Origin: Candidatus Delongbacteria bacterium
GTDB taxonomy: Bacteria; CAIWAD01
Direction of reading: 5' to 3'
NCBI GenBank assembly: GCA_041675285.1
Contig: JBAYTZ010000002.1
Location: 186,001-250,000, forward strand
DNA: 64,000 bases
Shown in pieces: positions 40,993-48,644 of the stretch. The translations under genes were made by a program, and so were the position numbers. Under the pieces are notes generated by a model. That model ran no database searches. It saw only the letters and a list, made by a program, of their open reading frames with translations, and had not been told where the DNA came from. How positions within the stretch are numbered: position 1 is the stretch's first letter; each line of letters begins with the position of its first letter.

Positions 40993-42698
40993 AGGGCCAG
41001 CCCCCTCTCCACCAACTCCCGCCACTCGCCACCCCGGGCGGCCAGGCTCTCCAGCTGCCCACGCAGCGCGGTGATCCGCTCCGGCCGCAGGCCGGCGCCC
41101 AGTTCCAGCAGCTCCAGCCGCAGCAGCCAGTCCTCCGGGTGCGCGGCGTCCAGCTCGGCGGCGATCTCTTCCAGCCGCAGCTGCTCGGCCGGGCCCGGTT
41201 CCCCGCGCTCGCGCAGGCGGCGCAGCTCGGCGTAGAGCTCGTTCAGGGCGCGGTTGCCCTCGTCCAGGTTGCACTTCATGCAGGGCCGCTCGCGGGGCAG
41301 GTCCTCGGGATCGATCATCCCGTCCACCCAGCCGCCGCTGACTGCCGGCACCTCCTGCCCGCAGGCCAGGTCGTAATCGCCCCAGGCCGGATCGAAGAGC
41401 AGGCGGTCGCCCCAGCTCACTTGGCAGTCCGTGAAGCGCAGCAGCTGGTTGCCCGCCTTGCCCTCCCGCACCTCCGCCAGCCGTCCCTCCAGCACCACGC
41501 CGGACTCGAAGGCCAGCCGGCCCCGGCCGCCGCCGCCGAAGCCCAGCTCGCGCAGCGCGCCGCCGTCCAGCCGGGCCGTGCCGCCCTCCCGGCCCGCCAA
41601 CGGCCCCAGGGCCGTACCGAAGCCGTGGGCGTGGGTGTCCCGGCCGTGGCCACGCAGCACCTGCTCATCCTCGGCCAGCAGCACGGGTCCGCTGAAACGC
41701 AGGTAGGCCGGCCGCCCGGCCGCGTCCAGCAGGCGCTCGGCCAGCACGCCGCTGACCTGCAGGCCGCTGTCCAGCGTCACGGTGACGGGCGTGCGGGCGC
41801 GCAGGGCCTTGTCCAGGGCTGGCACGCCGCCCGTGCGGCAGGCCATCCCGGCCGCGTACTCCTCCAGCACGGCCCGCAGGGTCAGGAAGTCCGGCGTGAC
41901 GTAGAGCTGCGGCTGCGGCTTGGTGATGTCATAGGTCTGATGGACGCAGTCCACGCCCAGCGGGCGCTTCTCCACCTGCGGACCCAGGCAGTGCCAGCTC
42001 TCCCCGGCGGACGAGAGCAGCCCGGCGCCGTAGATCCGCGGGTTCTCCAGTGCGCCCACCAGGCCGTACTCCACGGTCCACCAGTACATGCGCGAGAGTT
42101 CGGTGGCTTCGCTCACCCAGTCCAGGGCGGCCAGGGTCTCGTCCAGGGCGCGCTGGGCCGCCTCCACCTCGGCGGCCGTGGCGGCGGGATCCTCCTTGAC
42201 CACGGAGAGCCGGCGGATGGCCCGGTAGAGATCCATGTCGTGGTGCGAGTAGATGGCCCGGCGCGAGATGGCGCCGTAGGCCCGCAGGTAGTCGCTGTAG
42301 TCCGGATCCGCGATGATCGGGGCGTGGCCCGCCGCCTCGTGCACCACGTCGGGGGCCGGCGTGTAGAGCACGTGCTCGAGTTTGCGCATGTCGCAAGCGA
42401 TGGGCAGGATCCCCAGCGACTGGAACTCCATGAAGGCCTGGGGCGGGATGAAGCCGCTGACGGCCACGGCGCGCCAGCCGATGCGCTTCATCTTCTCGTC
42501 CATCTCCTGGATCAGCGGGATGCGCTCGCTGGAGATGCCCGTGGCCTGCAGGCCGTCGAGGTAGGCCGGGTGGGCCGCCTTAGCGAAGAAGCGTCCCGAG
42601 ATGCGCAGGATGTAGCGCCAGGCGGCGTGGTCGATGGCCGTGTAGTATTCCGGCCGCTGCTCCACGGTCCAGGCCTTGAGATGTGCCGGGATCTCCAT
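40983..42698 (-). CDS. phhA: Aromatic amino acid hydroxylase, long form (phenylalanine 4-monooxygenase)
   Basis: A 571-residue pterin- and iron-dependent hydroxylase that probably turns phenylalanine into tyrosine. The catalytic core is at about 90-260 with iron ligands His120 and His125 (VVHEAAGHAP) and Glu210 (WWTVEYGL). It is about twice as long as the proteobacterial enzyme; the extra C-terminal 300 residues form a domain with GGGALRELGFGGG and CMKCNLDEGN and end in helical repeats. This long form is common in Bacteroidetes and relatives. First gene of the operon leading to hpd and hmgA. The ATG at 42696-42698 is chosen by homology; AGGAGG is 12 bases upstream. Confidence 0.9.
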   Translation of the reverse strand: MEIPAHLKAWTVEQRPEYYTAIDHAAWRYILRISGRFFAKAAHPAYLDGLQATGISSERIPLIQEMDEKMKRIGWRAVAVSGFIPPQAFMEFQSLGILPIACDMRKLEHVLYTPAPDVVHEAAGHAPIIADPDYSDYLRAYGAISRRAIYSHHDMDLYRAIRRLSVVKEDPAATAAEVEAAQRALDETLAALDWVSEATELSRMYWWTVEYGLVGALENPRIYGAGLLSSAGESWHCLGPQVEKRPLGVDCVHQTYDITKPQPQLYVTPDFLTLRAVLEEYAAGMACRTGGVPALDKALRARTPVTVTLDSGLQVSGVLAERLLDAAGRPAYLRFSGPVLLAEDEQVLRGHGRDTHAHGFGTALGPLAGREGGTARLDGGALRELGFGGGGRGRLAFESGVVLEGRLAEVREGKAGNQLLRFTDCQVSWGDRLLFDPAWGDYDLACGQEVPAVSGGWVDGMIDPEDLPRERPCMKCNLDEGNRALNELYAELRRLRERGEPGPAEQLRLEEIAAELDAAHPEDWLLRLELLELGAGLRPERITALRGQLESLAARGGEWRELVERGLALCN

Positions 42699-42960
42699 GA
42701 TGGGAGCCTGCCTCCTGCTGGGGATTCCCGGGGCCGAGGGGGACGGGACCGGGGTTCCGTGGCCTGTGTTCACCTGATACTCCGTTCTGGAAGGCCGTTG
42801 GCCACCACCTGGAAGGCCTGGGCCGCCGCCACTGCGCGGCTGCGGCGGCCGGGTGCGGCTCGCGGGCTCGGGGTGCCCACCGACCAAGATAGAGTGAGCC
42901 CCAACGCCCGGCAATGCGAAAAGTCAAGGCGGGCGGTTAACTCCCAAACAGCCGGCCGGC

Positions 42961-43761
42961 TCAGACCGGCGGCCGGCGGTGGAGGCCGTCGGCGTCCACC
43001 AGCCGCCAGTGCAGCAGGCGCGCGGCCCCCCAGGCCGAGAGGCTGACGGAGGCCAGGATGGCCAGCATGATCAGGATCTGATAGAGGATGGCCGTGGCGG
43101 GCGGGCTGCCGCCCAGGAGTTGGCCGGTCATCATTCCCGGGATGGAGACCAGGCCGATGGTGGCCGTGGTGTTGAGGGTGGGCAGCAGGGCCACGCGCAG
43201 GTCGCGGCCCAGCAGGCGGCTGCGGGCGACGCAGGGTTCGGCGCCCAGGCCCAGCAGGGTCTCCCACTCCCGCCGCCCGGCGGGTTCGGTCAACTGCGCC
43301 AGATGGCGCTCGAGGGCCAGGGTGATCCCGTTCATGGAATTGCCCAGGATCATCCCCGCCAGCGGGATCAGCAGGCGCGCGCCCAGCAGGGGCTCGGGCC
43401 GGACCACCATCAAGAGGCACCAGGCCAGCACGGCGGAACTGGCCAGAGCCAGCGCTCCGCCCACCAGCGGCGCCAGACCGGGCACCCGCACGGGCAGACG
43501 GCTGAGCACCGTGTGGGCGGCGGCGGCCTGCATCACCAGCAGCCAGAGCAGGGTCAGGCTCCAGTGGTCCTGTCGGAAGAGAACCTCGAGCACGAGGCCC
43601 AGGCTGCCCAGCTGCAGGACCATCCGGGCCAGCGCCACCAGCAGCTGGCGGCTGAGCCCCAGGCGCAGCACGCGGAAGAGAATCAACGGGACCAGGGCCA
43701 GCAGAAAAGCCAGGCCCATTCCCAGCCAGCTGAGGGTCGGCGCGCCGCTCTCAGGACTCAT
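42961..43761 (-). CDS. fetB: ABC transporter permease, FetB/UPF0014 family
   Basis: A 266-residue membrane protein with about seven helices. Family markers are LARMVLQLGSLGLVLE, PLAGMILGNSMNGITLALERHL and NTTATIGLVSIPGMMTGQLLGG. In E. coli FetAB exports iron and protects against peroxide. The ATG at 43759-43761 overlaps fetA by 11 bp. A DtxR/MntR-type repressor gene lies 3.6 kb away, but no regulatory link is visible. Confidence 0.88.
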   Translation of the reverse strand: MSPESGAPTLSWLGMGLAFLLALVPLILFRVLRLGLSRQLLVALARMVLQLGSLGLVLEVLFRQDHWSLTLLWLLVMQAAAAHTVLSRLPVRVPGLAPLVGGALALASSAVLAWCLLMVVRPEPLLGARLLIPLAGMILGNSMNGITLALERHLAQLTEPAGRREWETLLGLGAEPCVARSRLLGRDLRVALLPTLNTTATIGLVSIPGMMTGQLLGGSPPATAILYQILIMLAILASVSLSAWGAARLLHWRLVDADGLHRRPPV

Positions 43762-44383
43762 GCAGCCTCCCGGCGCGGAACTCCAGGCGCGTGGGACAGG
43801 CCGCCCACCAGCGCGGATCGTGGCTGGCACTGAGGACGGGGGGCAGCTCCGGGTCGCTCAACCGGCAGATCAGCCGGGCCGCGGCCTCGTCGTCCAGGCC
43901 CGTGGTGGGCTCGTCCAGCAGCAGGTGTTCCACGGGCAGCAGCAGCCCGCGCAACGCGGCCGCGCGCATGGCCTCGCCGCCGGAGAGCCCGCCGGGGGGC
44001 TGGTCCAGGCTCAGGTTGGAGAGCCCCAGCGCCGCCAACTCCCCGCGCAGGCGGTCGGCGTCCGGCGGCGGCAGGCCGCGCAGCCGGTGTCCGAGGACCA
44101 GCGCCTCGCCCAGGCTCTCGCCCGGCAGCAGCGGCTGCTGGGAGACCAGGTGGACGCGCAGGCGGTGGGCGGGCAGGCGGCCCGGGAGCAGCGGCTCCCC
44201 GTGGAACCGGACGTGTCCGGCGGCGGGACGCTCCAGACCGGCCAGCACGCGCAGCAGCGTGCTCTTGCCGCAACCCGAAGGTCCGGCCAGCACGACGCGC
44301 GCCGCCGTCGGCAAGCTCAGATCCAGCGGACCCAGCAGGCTGCGCCCGCCTTGACTCAGTTCCAGGCCGTCCAGTTCAAACAT
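43751..44383 (-). CDS. fetA: ABC transporter ATPase, FetA-like
   Basis: A 210-residue ATPase. Walker A is GPSGCGKSTLLRVLAGLE, the signature appears as GGLSGGEAMRAAALRGL, Walker B as HLLLDEPTTGLDD, and the switch histidine in SASHDP. The ATG at 44381-44383 is the first codon consistent with the homologous start MFELDGLELSQGG. It is divergent from the OmpR-type regulator gene 60 bp away. Confidence 0.88.
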   Translation of the reverse strand: MFELDGLELSQGGRSLLGPLDLSLPTAARVVLAGPSGCGKSTLLRVLAGLERPAAGHVRFHGEPLLPGRLPAHRLRVHLVSQQPLLPGESLGEALVLGHRLRGLPPPDADRLRGELAALGLSNLSLDQPPGGLSGGEAMRAAALRGLLLPVEHLLLDEPTTGLDDEAAARLICRLSDPELPPVLSASHDPRWWAACPTRLEFRAGRLHES

Positions 44384-44443
44384 GATTCCAACATAATCCA
44401 AACACGGGAATGCGAAACTGCCTCCGGCAAGGCAGGAGGAAAA

Positions 44444-45142
44444 ATGAGCCGACCCGAGATCCTGGTGGTAGAGGACGAGGCGGACATCCGCGAACTGGTG
44501 CGCCACGTGCTGGAAAAGGACGGGTTCCCCGTGCGCGTGGCCGCGGACGGCGAGACGGCCCTGCGCGAAGTGCGCAGCGCGCCGCCCGGATTGGTGCTGC
44601 TGGACCTGATGCTGCCCGGACTGGACGGGCTGGAGGTCTGCCGCCGCCTGCGCGCCCAGCCGGACACGGCCGAGCTGCCAATCATTATGCTGACCGCCCG
44701 GGGCGAGGAAAGCGACGTGGTGGCCGGGCTCAACCTGGGCGCCGACGACTACGTCACCAAGCCCTTCAGCCCGCGCGTGCTGCTGGCCCGCCTGCAGGCC
44801 GCGATCCGCCGCCGCCAGGAGCTGGAGCCCGCCAAGGGCGACGATCCCGTCCTGCGCCGCGGTCCGCTGACCCTGCACCGCGGACGCCGGGAGGCCGTGC
44901 TGGAAGGCGCGGCTCTCAATCTCACCTGGACCGAGTTCCAGATCCTGGCCCTGTTGGCCTCGCGGCCGGGCTGGGTGTTCACGCGCTACCAGATCGTGGA
45001 CGCCGTGCGGGGCGAGGACTACGCCGTCACCGAGCGCGCCGTGGATGTCCACATGGTGGGGCTGCGTCGCAAGCTGGGCGAACAGGGCGCCCTGCTGGAG
45101 ACGGTGCGCGGCGTGGGCTACCGCTTCCGCGACGACGCCTGA
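44444..45142 (+). CDS. OmpR/PhoB-type response regulator (orphan)
   Basis: A 232-residue DNA-binding regulator. The receiver domain (1-120) has acidic residues in VVEDEADIRE, phospho-acceptor Asp in LVLLDLMLPGLDG, MLTARGEES and TKPFSP. The winged-helix domain (about 135-230) contains LNLTWTEFQILALL and ERAVDVHMVGLRRKLGEQ, ending in GVGYRFRDD. GGCAGGAGGAAAA directly precedes the ATG, a strong ribosome site. No histidine kinase gene is adjacent, so the partner is unknown. It is divergent from fetAB and might regulate it. Confidence 0.92.
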   Translation: MSRPEILVVEDEADIRELVRHVLEKDGFPVRVAADGETALREVRSAPPGLVLLDLMLPGLDGLEVCRRLRAQPDTAELPIIMLTARGEESDVVAGLNLGADDYVTKPFSPRVLLARLQAAIRRRQELEPAKGDDPVLRRGPLTLHRGRREAVLEGAALNLTWTEFQILALLASRPGWVFTRYQIVDAVRGEDYAVTERAVDVHMVGLRRKLGEQGALLETVRGVGYRFRDDA

Positions 45143-45225
45143 GGCACGCTCTGTTCAGTTGAGCCGATTCCCCGTGACGGCTGGTTCAGATGCCCCGCCC
45201 AGCCATGGCCCGTGTACGCCCGCCC

Positions 45226-45257
45226 AATCATCATCTTTATGATTATCAACATCTTTA
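45226..45257 (+). promoter_or_regulatory. AT-rich repeat island upstream of sigma-54-like promoter
   Basis: An AT-rich patch in GC-rich DNA with an inverted repeat AATCAT-N7-ATGATT (45226-45244) and a direct repeat CATCTTTA (45232 and 45250, 18 bp apart). It ends about 17 bp before the -24 box. It could bind a bending protein or an activator. Confidence 0.35.
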
Positions 45258-45273
45258 CTTGTGCCTGAACTCT

Positions 45274-45289
45274 CGGCACGGGGCTTGCT
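45274..45289 (+). promoter_or_regulatory. Sigma-54-like promoter (-24/-12)
   Basis: CGGCACGGGGCTTGCT against TGGCACGRNNNTTGCW: one mismatch, with GG and GC 10 bp apart. It is 88 bp before the start of the secreted protein gene at 45377. A similar site precedes the secreted-protein operon at 35.8 kb. Confidence 0.6.
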
Positions 45290-45376
45290 TTGTCCCCGTT
45301 GCCGCCGGGCGTCCGGTGGCGCCGACTCCCGGTCGCCCCGGGCGCGGCCGGCAACAGGCAATCGAAAGGACTCTCC

Positions 45377-46237
45377 ATGAAGCTCCGCACCCGCTTGGTC
45401 CTGCTCTCGCTGTTCACCGTCTCCCCGCTGGCCCTGGCCAGCGTCCAACTGGTGGGCAACGCTACGCCCGGCTATTACAACGCAGGCTTGGGCACGCTGC
45501 TCAACGGGTCCAGCCTGGCCTTCCCCGTGTCCAACGACACGGCGCGGGACTTCGTGGTCGCCCCGGACTTGAGTCTGGCCGAACCGGTGTTGGGCGGCTG
45601 GCTGCAGACGCCCCCCAGCCTGGCCGCGCCCTACTGGTCGGCGGCGCCCCAGGCCATTCCCGCCACCTGGGTGGTGGGGACGGAGACGGCCATCGTCTAT
45701 CCCCTGCAGGTGCCGGCGCCGGGCTACGCCGAGATCCGCCTGGCCTTCGGCATCGACAACGGCTTGTTCGTCTGGCTGGACGGCCAGTTCCTGGGCGGCT
45801 TCCTGCGTTCCGGGGGCGCCTACCCCGGCGAGCACGTGTTCACGGCCGCGGAGTTGAGCCCGGGCCTGCACCACCTGCAGGTGCTGCGCGAGGACCACGG
45901 CGGCTCCACGGGCTACCACGTGAACGTCACGGCCGAGCGCGAACTGGAGACGGTGGAGGCGCAGGAGACGCCCCGGACCACCCAGTTGCAGGGCAATTGG
46001 CCCAATCCCTTCAACCCGGTCACCACCATCCCGTTCAGCCTGAGCGAGACCGGCCCGGTGCAGCTGGAAGTCTTCAACCTCGCGGGCGACCGGGTGGCCA
46101 GCTTGGCCTCCGGCGTGCACGCGGCCGGCGCGCACCAGGTGGTGTTCGACGGGGCCGGGCTGCCCAGCGGCGTCTACATCGCCCGACTCCAGACCGCTGC
46201 GGGACTGGAGAGCCGGCGCATGACGCTGGTCAAGTAG
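45377..46237 (+). CDS. Secreted protein with C-terminal NPFNP sorting tail
   Basis: A 286-residue protein. Residues 1-21 are a signal peptide (MKLRTRLVLLSLFTVSPLALA). The middle (about 30-195) resembles a jelly-roll/PA14-like module: RLAFGIDNGLFVWLDGQFLGGF. The last 85 residues are an FlgD-Ig/type IX-like tail with GNWPNPFNPVTTIPFSLSET, LPSGVYIARLQ and MTLVK. The tail is closely similar to that of the next gene and related to the large protein at 31431. Function unknown; predicted surface or released protein. GAAAGGA precedes the start. Confidence 0.82.
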   Translation: MKLRTRLVLLSLFTVSPLALASVQLVGNATPGYYNAGLGTLLNGSSLAFPVSNDTARDFVVAPDLSLAEPVLGGWLQTPPSLAAPYWSAAPQAIPATWVVGTETAIVYPLQVPAPGYAEIRLAFGIDNGLFVWLDGQFLGGFLRSGGAYPGEHVFTAAELSPGLHHLQVLREDHGGSTGYHVNVTAERELETVEAQETPRTTQLQGNWPNPFNPVTTIPFSLSETGPVQLEVFNLAGDRVASLASGVHAAGAHQVVFDGAGLPSGVYIARLQTAAGLESRRMTLVK

Positions 46238-46333
46238 GAGCGCAGCGGCGCTTGGGGGGGCGCGGCGAGCACCGACTCTCGTGGGTCCGGCAGCGGGCCG
46301 GACGTGGTCCAATCCAATCTGAAAGGTCTGCAC

Positions 46334-47179
46334 ATGCTGAAGCGTTCCCTGTTGCTCCTGAGCTCGGCCCTGCTGATCGCGCCCCTGGCCTGGTCGACGT
46401 GCCTGGAATCCAGCCCCCACGAGTGGCTGCAGGGCCGGCAGTTCAACCACGCCGCCATTCCGGCCAGCCGCAGCAATCCGGCGTCCGCCCTGGACGAGGT
46501 GCCCGACAACCAGTTCTTCAGCCTGGGATTCTATCCGCAAGGCCATCTGACGCTGGCGCTGGAGCAACCGGCGGCGACGGGATTGATCACCATCTGGGAG
46601 ACCACCTGGCGCAACGGGAGCTATTGCCTGGAGACCGCGGCCGTCGAAGTGGCGGCCCACGAGGGAGGGCCTTGGGTATTGGTGGGCGTGGCGGACAACG
46701 ATCGCGGCGCCGGGGCGGATTTCCACCTGAACGAGTTCAGCTTCGACGCGGCCGCGCTGGGGTTCTGCGTCCAGTACGTCCGGCTGTCGGAGACCTCGGA
46801 CCTGACTGAGATCGCCCAGCGCTGCAACACGGGGGACGGCTTCGACGTGGATGCAGTCTGCGTGAGCGGCACGGCCTGCCCGGATCCGGGAGAGGTGGAA
46901 GCGCACGAGACACCCGCCGCCGTGCAGCTGCGGGGCAACTGGCCCAATCCCTTCAACCCCGTGACCCGCGTGCACTTCAGCCTGTCCGAGACCGGGCCGG
47001 CCCGGTTGGAGGTCTTCGATTTGACGGGACGGCGCGTGGCCACACTGGTGGACGGCCTGCGGGCGGCCGGCGAGCACCAGGCCACCTTCGACGCCTCCCG
47101 CCTGCCCTCGGGCATCTACCTGGCCCGGCTGCAGGCCGGCAACCAGCAGGAGTGCCGCAAGATGACCCTGCTGAAGTAA
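46334..47179 (+). CDS. Secreted protein with C-terminal NPFNP sorting tail (paralogous tail)
   Basis: A 281-residue protein with signal peptide MLKRSLLLLSSALLIAPLAWS. The cysteine-containing middle domain (about 22-195; CLESSPHEWLQGRQF, YCLETAAVEV, FCVQYVRLSE, CNTGDGFDVDAVCVSG) is unrelated to its neighbour and may be a discoidin-like module. The tail GNWPNPFNPVTRVHFSLSET to MTLLK is close to that of the previous protein. The start at 46334 is supported by GAAAGG. It shares the upstream promoter region with the previous gene and ends at a terminator. Confidence 0.82.
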   Translation: MLKRSLLLLSSALLIAPLAWSTCLESSPHEWLQGRQFNHAAIPASRSNPASALDEVPDNQFFSLGFYPQGHLTLALEQPAATGLITIWETTWRNGSYCLETAAVEVAAHEGGPWVLVGVADNDRGAGADFHLNEFSFDAAALGFCVQYVRLSETSDLTEIAQRCNTGDGFDVDAVCVSGTACPDPGEVEAHETPAAVQLRGNWPNPFNPVTRVHFSLSETGPARLEVFDLTGRRVATLVDGLRAAGEHQATFDASRLPSGIYLARLQAGNQQECRKMTLLK

Positions 47180-47203
47180 CCGCGGCCTTAGGTCAAGCCA
47201 CCC

Positions 47204-47232
47204 GCCCCCGGTCCGTCCACCGGGGGCTTTTT
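47204..47232 (+). terminator. Intrinsic terminator after secreted-protein pair
   Basis: GCCCCCGG (47204-47211), 8-base loop, CCGGGGGC (47220-47227), then TTTTT. Confidence 0.92.
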
Positions 47233-47344
47233 GCTGGGGCCGGGGTCGGAACCGGTACGGGTGGGAAGCGGCGCGCGGGGGGGATCGCTCCCACTTCGAC
47301 TTTACTAAGTTTGTTCAGACCCGACCGTAGCCATGGAGATCCGC

Positions 47345-47827
47345 ATGAGTCCCGAACCCGCCCTGAATCTCAGTTCCAGCCAGGAGATGTACCTGAAGAC
47401 CATCTTCCTGCTTTGCGAGGAACAAAAAGTGGCGCGCGTCAAGGACATCGCCGCCAACCTCAACGTCACCATGTCCAGCGTCAACGGCGCCATCAAGGGG
47501 TTGACGGACCGCGGCTATTGCCGGCACAGCCGCTACGGCTACGTGGATTTGACCGAGGAAGGGCGCGAGGCGGCCCTGGCCGTGCTGGACAAGTACCAGG
47601 TGCTGACCCGCTTCCTGCACGAGATCCTGGGCGTGGACCGCAAGACGGCCGACGCCGACGCTTGCGAAATGGAGCACATCGTCTCGCCCCAGACCCTGGA
47701 CCGCATCGGCACCTTCCTGGAGTTCATCGACCACTGCGGCAAGGACGCCAGCAGCTGGATCCAGCACTACCAGACCTTCCTGGGCGGCCGGTTGAACGGC
47801 GAAGGTTGCCCGGACTGCGAGCTGTAG
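47345..47827 (+). CDS. DtxR/MntR-family metal-dependent regulator
   Basis: A 160-residue repressor. Residues 10-70 form the winged-helix domain (SQEMYLKTIFLL, VKDIAANLNVTMSSVNGAIKGLTDRG). The dimerisation/metal domain follows with FLHEILGVDRKTADADACEMEHIVSP, which has the Cys/Glu/His ligands of this family. It ends in CPDCEL and lacks the SH3-like third domain of DtxR. The start at 47345 has GGAG six bases upstream; an ATG four codons earlier has none. Iron or manganese responsiveness cannot be told. Operator targets are unknown. Confidence 0.88.
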   Translation: MSPEPALNLSSSQEMYLKTIFLLCEEQKVARVKDIAANLNVTMSSVNGAIKGLTDRGYCRHSRYGYVDLTEEGREAALAVLDKYQVLTRFLHEILGVDRKTADADACEMEHIVSPQTLDRIGTFLEFIDHCGKDASSWIQHYQTFLGGRLNGEGCPDCEL

Positions 47828-47850
47828 CCGTCGCTCCACAGCCATCGACA

Positions 47851-47870
47851 CAGGGGGCCGCGGCCCCCTG
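47851..47870. terminator. Bidirectional terminator-like palindrome
   Basis: CAGGGGGCC-GC-GGCCCCCTG is a perfect palindrome between the convergent DtxR and OsmC genes, followed on the plus strand by TTGCTTT. Confidence 0.7.
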
Positions 47871-47895
47871 TTGCTTTGGTGGATTCTCCCCGCGG

Positions 47896-48297
47896 TCAAG
47901 CCGACAAGGTGGCGCGCGTCACGATCTCCGGCGGATTGTGCAGGTGCTGCTTGACCGCACAGAGCTCGGCGGAGCGGATCACGGCGTCCTTGAAGCGGGC
48001 CGGGAAGCTGGCCGGCAGCACGATGTTCAGCTCCAGCTTGCCGATGCGGTGGCCCACCGGATCCGGCACGATCTCCATCTCCACGCTCAGCCCCTGGGTG
48101 TCGATGTTGCGCGAATCGCAGAAGCCCTTGACGTAGATGCCCGCGCAGGTGGCGATGGAGGCCAGGAAGAGGTCGAAGGGCTGCGGCGCGCTGCCCTCGC
48201 CCCCGCCGCGCGGGGACTGGTCCGTCCGGATGGTGAAGCCGTTGTACTCCGCGTCCACGCGCTTGCCGCCGGGGAAGCTCACGCTCATCTGTGCCAT
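47896..48297 (-). CDS. OsmC-family protein
   Basis: A 133-residue OsmC/Ohr-like protein, a family that reduces organic peroxides with paired cysteines. It shows FDLFLASIATCAGIYVKGFCDSR with the first conserved Cys, and then VIRSAELCAVKQHLHNPPEI with the second. It begins SVSFPGGKRVDAEYNGFTI. Transcribed away from the molybdenum island. Confidence 0.88.
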   Translation of the reverse strand: MAQMSVSFPGGKRVDAEYNGFTIRTDQSPRGGGEGSAPQPFDLFLASIATCAGIYVKGFCDSRNIDTQGLSVEMEIVPDPVGHRIGKLELNIVLPASFPARFKDAVIRSAELCAVKQHLHNPPEIVTRATLSA

Positions 48298-48425
48298 GTC
48301 ACTCTCCTTCGCTGGCTGGAATGTTCGTTACTCAACCGACCCAAGATGTCATTTTGTTTCCATCATGAAAATATTGCTGCTAATAATTGTTGTGTGAGAA
48401 TCCCTGCTTGCTATGTTGGCCCGTC

Positions 48426-48574
48426 GATCTCCGAGTCCGCCGGCCTGCCTTCCGAGGGAAAAGGGGCGGCGGACCGTGGCGACCCCGGGCCCTGTGTCCC
48501 GGTGGTCTCCCTTCGCATTCGCGAAGCCGGTGGCGCGGGAAACGGCGCCGCCGCCCGGCATTGGAAAGGAGATC
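48426..48574 (+). ncRNA. Structured leader RNA, probable molybdenum cofactor riboswitch
   Basis: GATCTCC (48426-48432) pairs with GGAGATC (48568-48574) to close a 149-nt multi-stem element. Inside are GTCCGCC/GGCGGAC (48435-48441/48468-48474), CCGGG/CCCGG (48485-48489/48498-48502), CTTCGC-ATTC-GCGAAG (48511-48526) and GGCGC/GCGCC (48532-48536/48544-48548). The order, the TCTCCC before the small hairpin and the AGCCGGTGG after it recall the Moco RNA motif from memory. The 3' side is followed by a strong hairpin at 48587-48605 and then moeA. The function call rests on structure and on the moeA-moaA-moaC context. Confidence 0.6.
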
Positions 48575-48586
48575 CGCGCCTGCCGC

Positions 48587-48605
48587 CCGGCCGCACTCCG
48601 GCCGG
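48587..48605 (+). promoter_or_regulatory. Hairpin between leader RNA and moeA
   Basis: CCGGCCG (48587-48593), CACTC loop, CGGCCGG (48599-48605). There is no T-run, so it looks more like part of a translation-control platform than a terminator. It lies 40 bp before the moeA ATG, which has only a weak ribosome site. Confidence 0.45.
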
Positions 48606-48644
48606 ACTCCGCGCGGTCCCTCCACAACAGGCGCAAACCACAAG

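Noticed and set aside
45155..47077. Long minus-strand open frame opposite the two secreted-protein genes
   Set aside because: The plus-strand genes have signal peptides, ribosome sites, conserved tails and a terminator; the antisense frame has none.
48387..48644. In-frame upstream extension of moeA
   Set aside because: It would translate through the structured leader RNA; MoeA homology begins at 48645.
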